Below are positions 17,246 to 25,941 of a DNA stretch of 64,000 bases, piece after piece. The translations under genes and the position numbers were made by a program. Where the stretch lies: contig NZ_JACNMP010000002.1 in the NCBI RefSeq assembly GCF_017592335.1, positions 236,901-300,900 of the forward strand. The letters run 5' to 3'. The notes under the pieces were generated by a model. That model did not search any database, had not been told where the DNA came from, and saw only the letters and a program-made list of their open reading frames with translations. Source of the stretch: Pseudaestuariivita rosea (GTDB lineage Bacteria; Pseudomonadota; Alphaproteobacteria; Rhodobacterales; Rhodobacteraceae). Within the stretch, counting starts at the first letter, position 1. Each line of letters opens with the position of its first letter.

Positions 17246-18535
17246 GTGAGCTATCTTTATGTGAACGACACGCCGGGTCAGTATCCGGACAGTTGGTACG
17301 CGGAAACGGCCACAATGCTTGCGCCGCAGCCTGCGTTGAAAGGCGAAAAAAGCGCTGATCTTTGTGTGGTTGGCGCGGGCTATACGGGGTTATCGGCTGC
17401 CCTGCACGCGGCCAAAGCCGGCCAAAGTGTCATCGTGCTTGAGGCGCAGCGGATTGGATTCGGTGCTTCAGGCCGGAACGGCGGTCAGATCGGATCGGGG
17501 TTCAACAAGGATGTTCACTGGCTGGCGGACCATCTTGGGCGGGATCGTGCCAAGGCGCTGTGGGCGCTGGCTGGACAAGGCAAAACGCTGGTGCGGACCC
17601 TGATCGCCGACCATGCGCCCGATGCTGACTACAGACCCGGTATCATTCACGCGGCCCTGACCCAGGGCGAAGTGGCCGAGCATCATTCCGAGGCCGATCA
17701 TCTGTCGTTCAACTACGATTACCGCAGCCTGACGAAACTGGACGCCGATCAACTGGCGATGCTGATCGGTTCTAACGTCTTCAAAGGCGGTGTGCTGGAC
17801 GAAGGTGCGGGGTATTGCCACCCTTTGAACCTGGTCCTGGGTCTGGCGCGCGCCGCACAGGCCGCTGGTGTCGAAATTCATGAACGATCCGAGGTGCATA
17901 AGGTTGAACCGGGCAGGGTGCAGACCAATGGCGGCGTGGTGCGGGCCAAGAACATCCTTTTGGCCTGTAACGGTTATGGAACGCATCTGAACCGCAAGAC
18001 GGCGTCTCATGTCCTGCCGATCAATAACTATCTGGCTGTGACCGAACCCCTGGGTGATCGTGCCCCGATGATCCGCCCCGTGGCTGTCGCCGACAGCCGG
18101 TTTGTCGTGAATTACTGGTGGCAAACGCGGGACGGGCGGTTGGTCTACGGGGGCGGCGAAAGCTATGGGCGCAAGTACCCCAAGGATATTCGGGCCAAGG
18201 TCCGCGCCAATCTGGCCCGTGTTTATCCGGAACTGAAAGACGTCAATCTGACCCATGCCTGGGGCGGAACGCTGGCCGTCACATCCACCCGTTTGCCCTA
18301 TCTGGCCGAGGTTGAACCGGGTCTTTTCGCAGCCGCCGGTTATTCGGGTCATGGCGTAGCGCTGTCGATCCTGTGCGGAAAACTGGTGGCGGATGCAATT
18401 GCAGGTGATCGGTCTGATTTTGATCTGATCGCAAATCTGCCGACACCCGCATTGCCCGCGGGGCGGATATTCGGACCCGCCATGACCAGTGCTGCAATGT
18501 TCGCCTTTAGCCTACGCGACCGGTTCGGGGTTTAG
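17246..18535 (+). CDS. FAD-dependent amine oxidase, PuuB-like
   Basis: A 429-residue DAO-fold flavoenzyme. The dinucleotide-binding loop VVGAGYTGLSAALHAA is near 40-55, followed by VLEAQRIGFGASGRNGGQIG, which closely follows gamma-glutamylputrescine oxidase PuuB. The C-terminal YSGHGVALS block binds FAD. It uses a GTG start. By family it oxidises a primary amine or gamma-glutamyl amine to an aldehyde with H2O2. PuuA-like ligases and a PuuD-like amidotransferase are 19 kb away (36457-39871), so a shared pathway is possible but not shown. Confidence 0.85.
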   Translation: MSYLYVNDTPGQYPDSWYAETATMLAPQPALKGEKSADLCVVGAGYTGLSAALHAAKAGQSVIVLEAQRIGFGASGRNGGQIGSGFNKDVHWLADHLGRDRAKALWALAGQGKTLVRTLIADHAPDADYRPGIIHAALTQGEVAEHHSEADHLSFNYDYRSLTKLDADQLAMLIGSNVFKGGVLDEGAGYCHPLNLVLGLARAAQAAGVEIHERSEVHKVEPGRVQTNGGVVRAKNILLACNGYGTHLNRKTASHVLPINNYLAVTEPLGDRAPMIRPVAVADSRFVVNYWWQTRDGRLVYGGGESYGRKYPKDIRAKVRANLARVYPELKDVNLTHAWGGTLAVTSTRLPYLAEVEPGLFAAAGYSGHGVALSILCGKLVADAIAGDRSDFDLIANLPTPALPAGRIFGPAMTSAAMFAFSLRDRFGV

Positions 18536-18616
18536 GGCATCCTCACGATATTCTTATTGGGGTTTTGCGAAAAAAGGCTCACATTGGTCGGAAACGCGCA
18601 ACAACACTGATCCGCC

Positions 18617-19621
18617 ATGCCCACACGTCGTTCCGTTTTGTTTTCCACTGCCGCTGCGGCTTCGATGCCCACAGCGCTGTTTTCCCAGGCTGCCAACAAA
18701 TGGGCGCCTGCAATGGATCTGGCGCGCAGTTATGATCAGATGCACACGCTGGTGATTTCTCAGGCCGGGCAAATCAGACTGGGCGAGGTGTTGCGCGGCC
18801 CATCGCTGGAACGTGCGGTGAATGTCAAATCGGTGTCCAAGACGGTTGTCGCCGCACTGATGGGCGCAGCCATTGACCGGGATGAGGTATTGGGCGTCGA
18901 CGCAACGCTCGGGCAGATCGTGCCTGATCTGATCCCCGCCAGCGCCGACCCACGGGTTGCCGATATCACCCTGGCCGATCTGGTCACGATGCAGGCGGGG
19001 CTTGAGCGGACATCAGGGGCGAATTACGGCGATTGGGTGTCCAGCCCGAATTGGGTGGCCTATGCCCTCAGCCGCCCGATGATCCGCGAACCGGGTGAGG
19101 GCATGCTGTATTCCACGGGCAGTTTTCACATTCTAGGCGTTGCCCTGGCCCGCGCGACGGGCCGCAGTCTGTTGTCTCAGGCCCGTCAGCGGTTGGGTAA
19201 CCCGCTTGGTATCCGGATCAGTGCCTGGGCGCAGGATCCGCAGGGTAACTATCTGGGCGGCAACGAAATGGCGCTGTCACCCCTGTCCATGATCCGGTTC
19301 GGCGAGATGTACCGCCTGGGTGGAATTTGGCAGGATCAACAGGTGCTTAGCAATACATGGGTCGAAACATCCTTTGTGCCCCGAACGCGTTCTTTCTTTT
19401 CCGGGCTTGCCTATGGCTATGGCTGGTTTCTTGGGCGCACCCAGGGTCATAACTTTGCCCTGGCACGCGGATATGGCGGTCAGTTGATCTGCATTTTGCC
19501 TGATCTTGAACTGACAATTGCCATCACATCGGACCCGACGCGCCCGGCGCGCAGTGCGGGATATTTTGGTGCCCTGATGCGCTTGATTGGCGACATCGTG
19601 CCTATTGCCAAGACGACCTGA
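18617..19621 (+). CDS. Serine hydrolase, class C beta-lactamase-like fold
   Basis: A 334-residue exported protein. The N-terminus (MPTRRSVLFSTAAAASMPTA) looks like a twin-arginine-type or ordinary signal, with cleavage near 25. The catalytic SxxK is S72-V-S-K75; YSTGS near 168 replaces the YxN motif, and GYGGQ near 286 takes the place of the third box. These fit the esterase/D-aminopeptidase branch more than true AmpC. The substrate is unknown. It follows the PuuB-like gene by 81 bp and may share its transcript. Confidence 0.82.
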   Translation: MPTRRSVLFSTAAAASMPTALFSQAANKWAPAMDLARSYDQMHTLVISQAGQIRLGEVLRGPSLERAVNVKSVSKTVVAALMGAAIDRDEVLGVDATLGQIVPDLIPASADPRVADITLADLVTMQAGLERTSGANYGDWVSSPNWVAYALSRPMIREPGEGMLYSTGSFHILGVALARATGRSLLSQARQRLGNPLGIRISAWAQDPQGNYLGGNEMALSPLSMIRFGEMYRLGGIWQDQQVLSNTWVETSFVPRTRSFFSGLAYGYGWFLGRTQGHNFALARGYGGQLICILPDLELTIAITSDPTRPARSAGYFGALMRLIGDIVPIAKTT

Positions 19622-19729
19622 GCCGAAAAAACCCTTCAATTCAATGGGTTGCCGCTTTCGTTCAAAGGGGGTAGCGCGGTTTATTCTTTTTGTTTAGTAT
19701 AACCAAAAATAACTTTCGGGATATCTGAA

Positions 19730-20923
19730 ATGACTGTCGCCCCTAATGTCTACGATGCCGAACCCATTCCTGACGCAGCACGTGCGGAAATTGACCGCTT
19801 GCTGAAATCCGGTGATCTGTTTCGCTACACGGCCCCATCGGACGCGCCGGTGGCCTTGCTGGAAAAAGAATTCGCGGAACTGATGGGCACGGATTACGCG
19901 CTGGCGGTGTCGTCCTGTTCGGCGGCTTTGTTCTTATCTTTGAAGGCTTTAGGGTTGTCGCGGGACGCACGGGTTCTGATCCCGGGCTTCACATTTGCGG
20001 CGGTGCCGTCGTCGGTGGTGCATGCGGAATGTAAACCTGTCCTGTGTGAGGTCGGCGAGAATTATCGCATTGATATCAATGATTTCGAGCGCAAGCTGGA
20101 TCAGGATATCAGCGCCGTGATCATCAGCCACATGCGCGGGCACACCTCGGACATGGATGCGATCATGCGCCTTTGCGATGCGCGCGATATTCCTGTGATC
20201 GAAGATGCCGCCCATTCCCTTGGCACCACGTGGCACGGCAAAAACATTGGGACGATAGGGCGCGTTGGCTGTTTTTCGTTTCAATCCTATAAGTTAGTCA
20301 ATGCGGGCGAAGGCGGGATCATGGTGACCAATGATCCCGATCTGGTTGCACGGGCGGTGATCATGTCGGGCGCCTATGAGCATAACTGGAAAAAGCATCC
20401 TGTGCTTCATGACAATTTTTCCAAGTGGCAGAACAAGTTACCGCTTTATAACCTGCGGCTGCAAAACCTGTCGGCGGCGGTGATCCGGCCGCAGTTGAGT
20501 GAGGTGGCGCGGCGGGTGCGGGATGGGCGGGCCAATCATGATTATGTGGCGGGGGAGTTGAACAGGTCGGATTGGTTGTCGGTGCCGGATAAACTGAGCG
20601 CGGAGGAGCGGGCGCCGGACTCGATCCAGTTCAATCTGGTTGGGATGAGCGACCGGCAAACCCTTGATTTTGCGGCGGAATCCAAGGCGCGGGGTGTCAG
20701 TGTGCAGGTCTTTGGGCTAAGCGATGACAATGCGCGGGCGTTCTGGAACTGGCAATTTATCGACGACCTGCCCGAGCTGCCGCAAACGCGCGCGATGCTG
20801 ATGCGGGCCTGCGATGTGCGGCTGCCCGCACGCCTGAAAAAACCTGATTTAGACTTTATTATCAATGCCTTGACGGGCGCGGCTGAGCAGGTGATGGGGC
20901 CAAAAACAGCCCTGGCCAGTTAG
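19730..20923 (+). CDS. DegT/DnrJ/EryC1/StrS-family PLP aminotransferase
   Basis: A 397-residue fold-type I enzyme. SSCSAALFLSLKALG (61-75) binds the cofactor phosphate, EDAAHSLG (158-165) stacks on PLP, and Lys188 in SYKLVNAGEGG is the Schiff-base lysine. Relatives transaminate keto-sugars for surface polysaccharides or antibiotics. No sugar-nucleotide genes adjoin it, so its substrate is open. Third-position G becomes denser after about 20440, a mild change of style inside the gene. Confidence 0.88.
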   Translation: MTVAPNVYDAEPIPDAARAEIDRLLKSGDLFRYTAPSDAPVALLEKEFAELMGTDYALAVSSCSAALFLSLKALGLSRDARVLIPGFTFAAVPSSVVHAECKPVLCEVGENYRIDINDFERKLDQDISAVIISHMRGHTSDMDAIMRLCDARDIPVIEDAAHSLGTTWHGKNIGTIGRVGCFSFQSYKLVNAGEGGIMVTNDPDLVARAVIMSGAYEHNWKKHPVLHDNFSKWQNKLPLYNLRLQNLSAAVIRPQLSEVARRVRDGRANHDYVAGELNRSDWLSVPDKLSAEERAPDSIQFNLVGMSDRQTLDFAAESKARGVSVQVFGLSDDNARAFWNWQFIDDLPELPQTRAMLMRACDVRLPARLKKPDLDFIINALTGAAEQVMGPKTALAS

Positions 20924-21573
20924 AGGTTTCGCCCGCGGGTCAAGACGCAACGTCATCAAAGTTAACCCGCCGTTCTATGATGTTTTTGAATGTGCAATTT
21001 GCACATTTTCCACAAAACCGGGCAATTCAGATGTGCAATTTACACATTTTTCGCGGGATTTGCCGTGATTTCCTGATTCCCGCAGATTTTTCACGAAATC
21101 GCCCTGTGGATAAGTTTGATGTCAACGCGCGCGGTCCCGTCAGACATCTTTAACAAACTGCCCGAATTAACCATTTCCGCGGGTCATTAACGCATCATAA
21201 ATCGCACCGCACGGTGCCAAACTTTGCAACTTTACAAAAATCGAATCAAAAACTTTGCAAAGTTTGCAGTGTTAAGGTTTGGGTAAGAAAGTTGAGATGT
21301 CGGCTATGAGCCCACAATCACGGTTACTGCACTCGGACCGAATGTCAGCGATGCGTAGGAAGCGGACTTTGCATAGTCAAGCGTATGGCCTATTCCAGCT
21401 ATTCATTCACCGATCAACATGCTCCAGTGCATCGATTCGTCGAACGCCTACGGTAGGTTTCGCCAACTTGCTAAAACGAGCAATGCGGTGTTAGGCTCTA
21501 TCATGAGTTGAATTGACCTAAATCGGCTTTCAGATCGTTAGTTGGGGACAATTTCGTTTTGTATTTTTGAACG
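20924..21573. other. Gene-poor 650-bp region with paired palindromes
   Basis: No convincing gene lies here. It holds two copies of the ATGTGYAAWTYRCACATTT palindrome (20990 and 21031), a lone DnaA-box match TGTGGATAA at 21105-21113, several TTAA half sites (near 21167 and 21187) and an AACTTTGCAA-type repeat near 21222-21268. From about 21280 the base composition falls toward that of the DUF4365 gene. A 71-codon frame at 21279-21494 has no ribosome site and no family resemblance. Confidence 0.5.
20990..21050. promoter_or_regulatory. Paired 20-bp palindromic sites, 41 bp apart
   Basis: Copies at 20990-21009 and 21031-21050 share ATGTGCAATTTRCACATTTT. The core TGTGCAATTTGCACA is nearly perfect dyad symmetry. 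The start-to-start distance is 41 bp, about four helical turns, which suggests two dimers bound on one face of the DNA. The same pair with identical spacing recurs at 63787. The binding protein is unknown. Confidence 0.6.
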
Positions 21574-23118
21574 GTGAAAAAATTGGATCAACGAAAAGGA
21601 CGACCAGCCGAAAAGTATTTCAGCCTGTTGTGTTCCAAAGCAAACATCACTTGCAATAAGTCGGAAGAGGACGACCATGGATGGGATTTCCTTGTTGAAG
21701 TGCCGATGCCGACAGCCGAGGGGCGATCAGCCGACTTAGTTGGCGAAATCCGAAAATGTGAGGTTCAAGTCAAGGCATTAGAAAAGGGAAAGCCCGTGGT
21801 GAAGCTTAGCTTGAGCAATGCGCGCGCCTTTGCCAAAAGCCATCTACCTTGCTTTATCGTCGCTATCTTGGATCAAGACTCTCCTCATCCACGCGTCTTT
21901 ATCCGACACTTTTGGGAAAATGAGATTGAGCGGTCTCTCAAACGAGTGCGAGAGGCTGGAAATCAAGGTAAACCGCTGAACAAAACGTACACGCAATTCA
22001 CTTTGTCGGAAACCGAAGATAGGTCGTCGGATCCTATTGGCTGGCTCGTAAAGGAGATACAGAGCCTGTCACAGGACTACATCGGTGAAAAGCGGAGGAT
22101 AGAGAAATCAGTCGGATATGATGAGGGAAGTTGGAAAGGCGAGGTGAAATTTGGACCATTAGAAGGAATAGAAGAGCTTGTGGATCATCAGCTCGGTCTA
22201 ACTGACAATATACCGGTGGAGTTTGTTAGCATGACCGAGACTCGATTCAATATCCCATCGTCGCCGGCCATTTTTGCGGGAAAACCGAGTTTTGCAAGAA
22301 TGCGCTCTCAGGCAACGAAAGCATGCCAACTTGTCCTTCGTTCAGAAGGAGGCGCGTCCATGACCGTAGACGCAACGCTTACAGCACCAACAATCCCCGA
22401 CTTACCACCTGAGGCCATGAAGGTACGCATCGATACATGGTTTTCCAGTTTTGTGGTGTCAAATGGCAAGAAAATTCATTTTGACCTGAGTCTCGACTTT
22501 GATGCGATACTTACTCTCCGGCAGCTGAGCCAGTTTTTTCAGTTACTATCTTGGTCGGAAATGGGCCCAATTTCGTTCAGCATAATCGGTGACGGATTTC
22601 CAATTGCGGAGGGCCAAATGAAACTGGGCCAAGGGCAAGACGATATCTCTTATGTTAAGCCCTCGAATATGATTTCGAAGCTGCTTGATATAACGCATCG
22701 GTCGGGTGTAGAAATGCCGTCTTTGTCTCCCGCGTCGCTAGGGAGAAATTGGGCAAAATGCGCTCAATTCTACAATTACCTGATGACCGATGGCGCAGAG
22801 CTAAAGGTGACCTTGGATCGAGTCATCTCGCCAGATTTATCGCCTCAGTGCATGGTGGGGTTCATTGAATTGGACCTTGAGACTGCTGCTTTTCTGGCGG
22901 TTCTGGAGTTCCCAGTGAAGTCCGAAGAACGCAGTGGAAATGATATGAGCTTTTCTTTAGCTGCACCTTTAATTCGAGATTGCTACGTGGGCTCAAGCGC
23001 TAAAACCGTGCGTAAACTTGGTGAAAGGCAAAGTGCCGAGTTTGGGGGACGGACCGGAAAAACAATAATTAAGGTCGGAAGTTTGTTCGATCACCCTACT
23101 GACATTCTTCAGCGGTAG
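21574..23118 (+). CDS. DUF4365-like protein of unknown function in a low-GC island
   Basis: A 514-residue protein with a GTG start one codon after an in-frame stop and no clear ribosome site. The first 150 residues (GRPAEKYFSLLCSKANI, DDHGWDFLVEV, CEVQVKAL, AFAKSHLPCFIVAI) follow the DUF4365 pattern, a PD-(D/E)xK nuclease-like fold: E/D, then D in the WDF strand, then Q-x-K. The remaining 360 residues are not recognisable and have no helices that look membrane-bound. Its GC content and codon use are clearly lower than the neighbours, which suggests transfer. DUF4365 domains occur in defence and mobile contexts, but no partner gene is visible. Confidence 0.6.
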   Translation: MKKLDQRKGRPAEKYFSLLCSKANITCNKSEEDDHGWDFLVEVPMPTAEGRSADLVGEIRKCEVQVKALEKGKPVVKLSLSNARAFAKSHLPCFIVAILDQDSPHPRVFIRHFWENEIERSLKRVREAGNQGKPLNKTYTQFTLSETEDRSSDPIGWLVKEIQSLSQDYIGEKRRIEKSVGYDEGSWKGEVKFGPLEGIEELVDHQLGLTDNIPVEFVSMTETRFNIPSSPAIFAGKPSFARMRSQATKACQLVLRSEGGASMTVDATLTAPTIPDLPPEAMKVRIDTWFSSFVVSNGKKIHFDLSLDFDAILTLRQLSQFFQLLSWSEMGPISFSIIGDGFPIAEGQMKLGQGQDDISYVKPSNMISKLLDITHRSGVEMPSLSPASLGRNWAKCAQFYNYLMTDGAELKVTLDRVISPDLSPQCMVGFIELDLETAAFLAVLEFPVKSEERSGNDMSFSLAAPLIRDCYVGSSAKTVRKLGERQSAEFGGRTGKTIIKVGSLFDHPTDILQR

Positions 23119-23149
23119 AGTACGATGTTTTGGCCCGCCAGCGGCCAGA

Positions 23150-23303
23150 AAATCTGAAACATAAACGCTATGAGCCAGAGGGCAGCGGCCGACCTCGGGT
23201 GGGCGAGAAGCGCCCTCCCGTGGGGGAGGTCGGGCGCTGCCCGGTGGTCCCACCGGGCGGGAGTGGTTGGGCGGAGCGGTTCTGGTTTTCTGGACGACGC
23301 TTT
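23150..23303. repeat. GC-rich intergenic repeat, copy A
   Basis: About 155 bp that aligns nearly base for base with 58311-58463. The core reads GAGGGCAGCG...GGGTGGGCGAGAAGCGCCC...CGCTGCCCGGTG...CACCGGGCGGG and can fold into long hairpins. It lies between the convergent ends of the DUF4365 gene and murD, where it may act as a two-way terminator. Confidence 0.75.
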
Positions 23304-23312
23304 TGAACGGGC

Positions 23313-24710
23313 TTAGAGCAGTTTTTCGACGCAGCGGATGAAATCCTCGCCTCGTTTTTCGAAGTTGGGGTATTGGTCAAAGGACGCGGCGGCGGGGGCG
23401 AGGAGGATGGTGTCTTTGGGCCCCGCATCGTGGTGGGCGGCGGTGACGGCTCGGTCGATGGTTTCGCAGATCTCATGCGGGGTGTCGCCCAGTTGCAGGG
23501 CGAAATCGCGGGCGGAGTGGCCGATCAGATAGGCTTTGGTGACGGTGCTGAGGTAGGGCGTCAGGGCCTCGATCCCGCCGTCTTTGCCGAGGCCGCCGAC
23601 AATCCAGCGGATGTTTGTGAAGGCCTGCAGGGCCTTGGCGGCGCTGTCGACATTGGTGGCTTTGCTGTCGTTGACGTAGCGGACGCCGTTTTTTTCGGCG
23701 ACGATCTGGCTGCGGTGGGGCAGGCCGCGGAAGCTGTGCAGGGCCTGTTCGATGGGGCGCGGGCCAAGGCCCAGGGCGCGGCAGGCGGCGTAGGCGGCGC
23801 AGGCGTTCTGGTGGTTGTGGGCGCCGGGCAGGGCGGCGATGTCGCGCAGATCGATGCTGGCCACCTGTTTGCCTTTGCGGGTTTCAGACAGGAAGCCTTT
23901 GCGGGCGAAGATGTTCCAGCCGTCGCCTTTCAGCTTTTCGGCGACGGACAGGCGGATGACACGGTCGTCGGTTGGCCCCTCGGCCAGTTGGTTGGCCAGG
24001 TAGCGGCCTTCGTTTTCATCGACGCCGATGATCGCGCGGTCGGGGCCGCCTTCGGCGAAGAGGCGGCGTTTGGCGGCGAAGTATCCCCCCATGCCGCCGT
24101 GCCGGTCCAGGTGATCGGGGCTGAGGTTGGTGAAGACCGCGATATCGGGGGTCAGGGCGCGGGCGAGGTCGGTTTGGTAGGAGCTGAGTTCGAGCACTAC
24201 GACTTCGCCATCGTGGGCGGGGTCCAGGTCAAGCACGCCGCGGCCGATGTTGCCGGCCAGTTGGGTGGGGCGATTGTTGTGATGCAGGATATGGTGGATC
24301 AGGGCGGCGGTGGTGGATTTGCCGTTTGATCCGGTGACCGCGATGATGCGCGGGGTGGTGTCGTAGGCGTCCCAGTCGGGTGTGGCGAAGGACCGGAAGA
24401 AGAGGCCAATGTCGTTATCCACAGGCACGCCCGCGGCCCAGGCGGCAGCGATGATGCGGTTTGGGTCGGGGTAAAGATGCGGGATGCCGGGGGACACGAT
24501 CAGCGCGGCGATGTCGGTCCATGCCGTTTGGCGGGTCAGGTCATGCAGGGTCAGGCCCTGGGTTTCGGCTTTTTCCCGGGCCTCGGGGCTGTCGTCCCAG
24601 ACCAATGCTGTGGCGCCACCGGCCTGCAACGCCTGTGCTGTGGCCAGGCCCGAGCGGCCGAGGCCCAGTACAGCGACCTTTCGGCCTTCATATCCGCGGA
24701 CGGGGATCAT
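23313..24710 (-). CDS. murD: UDP-N-acetylmuramoyl-L-alanine--D-glutamate ligase
   Basis: A 465-residue Mur ligase that adds D-Glu to UDP-MurNAc-L-Ala. The N-terminal Rossmann domain has [15 protein letters not shown] (14-28), the ATP loop is [14 protein letters not shown] (near 127-140), and the C-terminal domain carries YVNDSKATN (near 345), a MurD signature. Length matches. It is the last gene of the visible dcw run; ftsW, murG and murC, its usual followers, are not here. A 148-bp gap separates it from mraY. Confidence 0.96.
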   Translation of the reverse strand: MIPVRGYEGRKVAVLGLGRSGLATAQALQAGGATALVWDDSPEAREKAETQGLTLHDLTRQTAWTDIAALIVSPGIPHLYPDPNRIIAAAWAAGVPVDNDIGLFFRSFATPDWDAYDTTPRIIAVTGSNGKSTTAALIHHILHHNNRPTQLAGNIGRGVLDLDPAHDGEVVVLELSSYQTDLARALTPDIAVFTNLSPDHLDRHGGMGGYFAAKRRLFAEGGPDRAIIGVDENEGRYLANQLAEGPTDDRVIRLSVAEKLKGDGWNIFARKGFLSETRKGKQVASIDLRDIAALPGAHNHQNACAAYAACRALGLGPRPIEQALHSFRGLPHRSQIVAEKNGVRYVNDSKATNVDSAAKALQAFTNIRWIVGGLGKDGGIEALTPYLSTVTKAYLIGHSARDFALQLGDTPHEICETIDRAVTAAHHDAGPKDTILLAPAAASFDQYPNFEKRGEDFIRCVEKLL

Positions 24711-24858
24711 AAGTCGTTCTTACGTAAACAGGAATTGATTGTCAGCCGGTATTTTATGCACGGGGTCACCCGACTTTGAGGTCCCGGAGTAAATCCGGGA
24801 CTGCGCAGGTGCGAGCCGGCGATGGCCCGGCGCCTTCGGCTTGATTCCGGGCCAGGGT
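24711..24858. other. mraY-murD intergenic spacer
   Basis: The 148-bp spacer breaks the otherwise tight dcw run. It contains a hairpin with arms TCCCGG/CCGGGA around 24781-24797 and further GC-rich inverted segments. It could be a processing or attenuation site or a decayed repeat. No gene fits. Confidence 0.4.
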
Positions 24859-25941
24859 TCACCGCACCTTCAGCGTTGCCAGGCCGATCATGGCCAGGAT
24901 CAGGGCGATGATCCAGAAGCGGATAACGATTTGGGGTTCGGCCCAGCCTTTCTTTTCGTAGTGGTGGTGGATCGGGGCCATCAGAAAGACGCGTTTGCCG
25001 GTGCGTTTGAAGTAAAGCACCTGGATGATGACGCTCAGCGCCTCGACCACGAAAATCCCACCAACAATGGCCAGAACGATTTCGTGTTTGGTGGCCACAG
25101 CGATGGCGCCCAGGGCACCGCCAAGCGCCAGCGATCCGGTGTCGCCCATAAAGACGGCGGCGGGGGGCGCGTTGTACCACAAAAAGCCCAGGCCCCCGCC
25201 AAAGAGCCCCGCGCAGAAGATCAGGATTTCACCCGTACCGGGCACGTAGTGCACGTCGAGGTATTCGGTGAAATCCACGCGGCCCACGGCGTAGGCGATG
25301 ATGCCAAGCGTTCCGGCGGCGATCATTACGGGCATGATGGCCAGCCCATCCAGTCCGTCGGTCAGGTTCACAGCGTTGGCAGCGCCTACGATGACGATCA
25401 TGGCAAAGGGGATAAACAGATAGCCAAGGTTCAGAAGCGTATCCTTGAAAACAGGGAAGGCCAGTTGATTTGTCAGCTCATCAGGGTGATATATCGCGGC
25501 CCAATAGGCTGCAAAGCCCGCAATGATGAAACCAAGCAAAAGCCGTATTTTGCCCGGCACGCCAGCGGTATTCTGCTTTGAAACTTTCGCATAATCATCG
25601 GCAAATCCGATAAAGGCGAAGGCCAGGGTGACAAACAATACCATCCAGACAAAGGGGTTATCCAGCCGCGCCCACATCAGGGTCGAGGTCAGCAGCGCGC
25701 CGACGATCAGCAGGCCGCCCATCGTGGGGGTGCCTGCTTTGGAAAAATGGCTTTCGGGACCGTCATCGCGGATCGGCTGGCCCTTGCCCTGACGTTTGCG
25801 CAGCACATTGATCAGCGGTTTGCCGAACAAAAACCCAAAGACCAGCGCCGTCAGAAACGCGCCGCCTGCGCGAAAGGTGATGTATCTGAAAAGGTTAAAA
25901 AAATCACCGCCGTCTGAAAGGGCGGTCAGCCAATATAGCAT
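24859..25941 (-). CDS. mraY: Phospho-N-acetylmuramoyl-pentapeptide transferase
   Basis: A 360-residue polytopic membrane enzyme (about ten helices) that makes lipid I from UDP-MurNAc-pentapeptide and undecaprenyl phosphate. FADDYAKV (near 115) is the Asp-rich substrate loop, [11 protein letters not shown] (near 192) the second, and HHHYEKKGW (near 327) the His-rich loop. It starts directly after the murF stop, in the same operon. Confidence 0.97.
   Translation of the reverse strand: MLYWLTALSDGGDFFNLFRYITFRAGGAFLTALVFGFLFGKPLINVLRKRQGKGQPIRDDGPESHFSKAGTPTMGGLLIVGALLTSTLMWARLDNPFVWMVLFVTLAFAFIGFADDYAKVSKQNTAGVPGKIRLLLGFIIAGFAAYWAAIYHPDELTNQLAFPVFKDTLLNLGYLFIPFAMIVIVGAANAVNLTDGLDGLAIMPVMIAAGTLGIIAYAVGRVDFTEYLDVHYVPGTGEILIFCAGLFGGGLGFLWYNAPPAAVFMGDTGSLALGGALGAIAVATKHEIVLAIVGGIFVVEALSVIIQVLYFKRTGKRVFLMAPIHHHYEKKGWAEPQIVIRFWIIALILAMIGLATLKVR

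Noticed and set aside
21105..21113. DnaA box and TTAA half sites as a replication origin
   Set aside because: One DnaA box match and scattered TTAA are not enough; no origin-associated genes are near, and another lone DnaA box occurs at 43673.
21279..21494. 71-codon plus-strand frame before the DUF4365 gene
   Set aside because: No ribosome site, odd composition and no recognisable domain.
23373..24329. Long plus-strand frame of 318 codons antisense to murD
   Set aside because: Gly/Val/Ala-rich shadow caused by GC-biased codons of murD.
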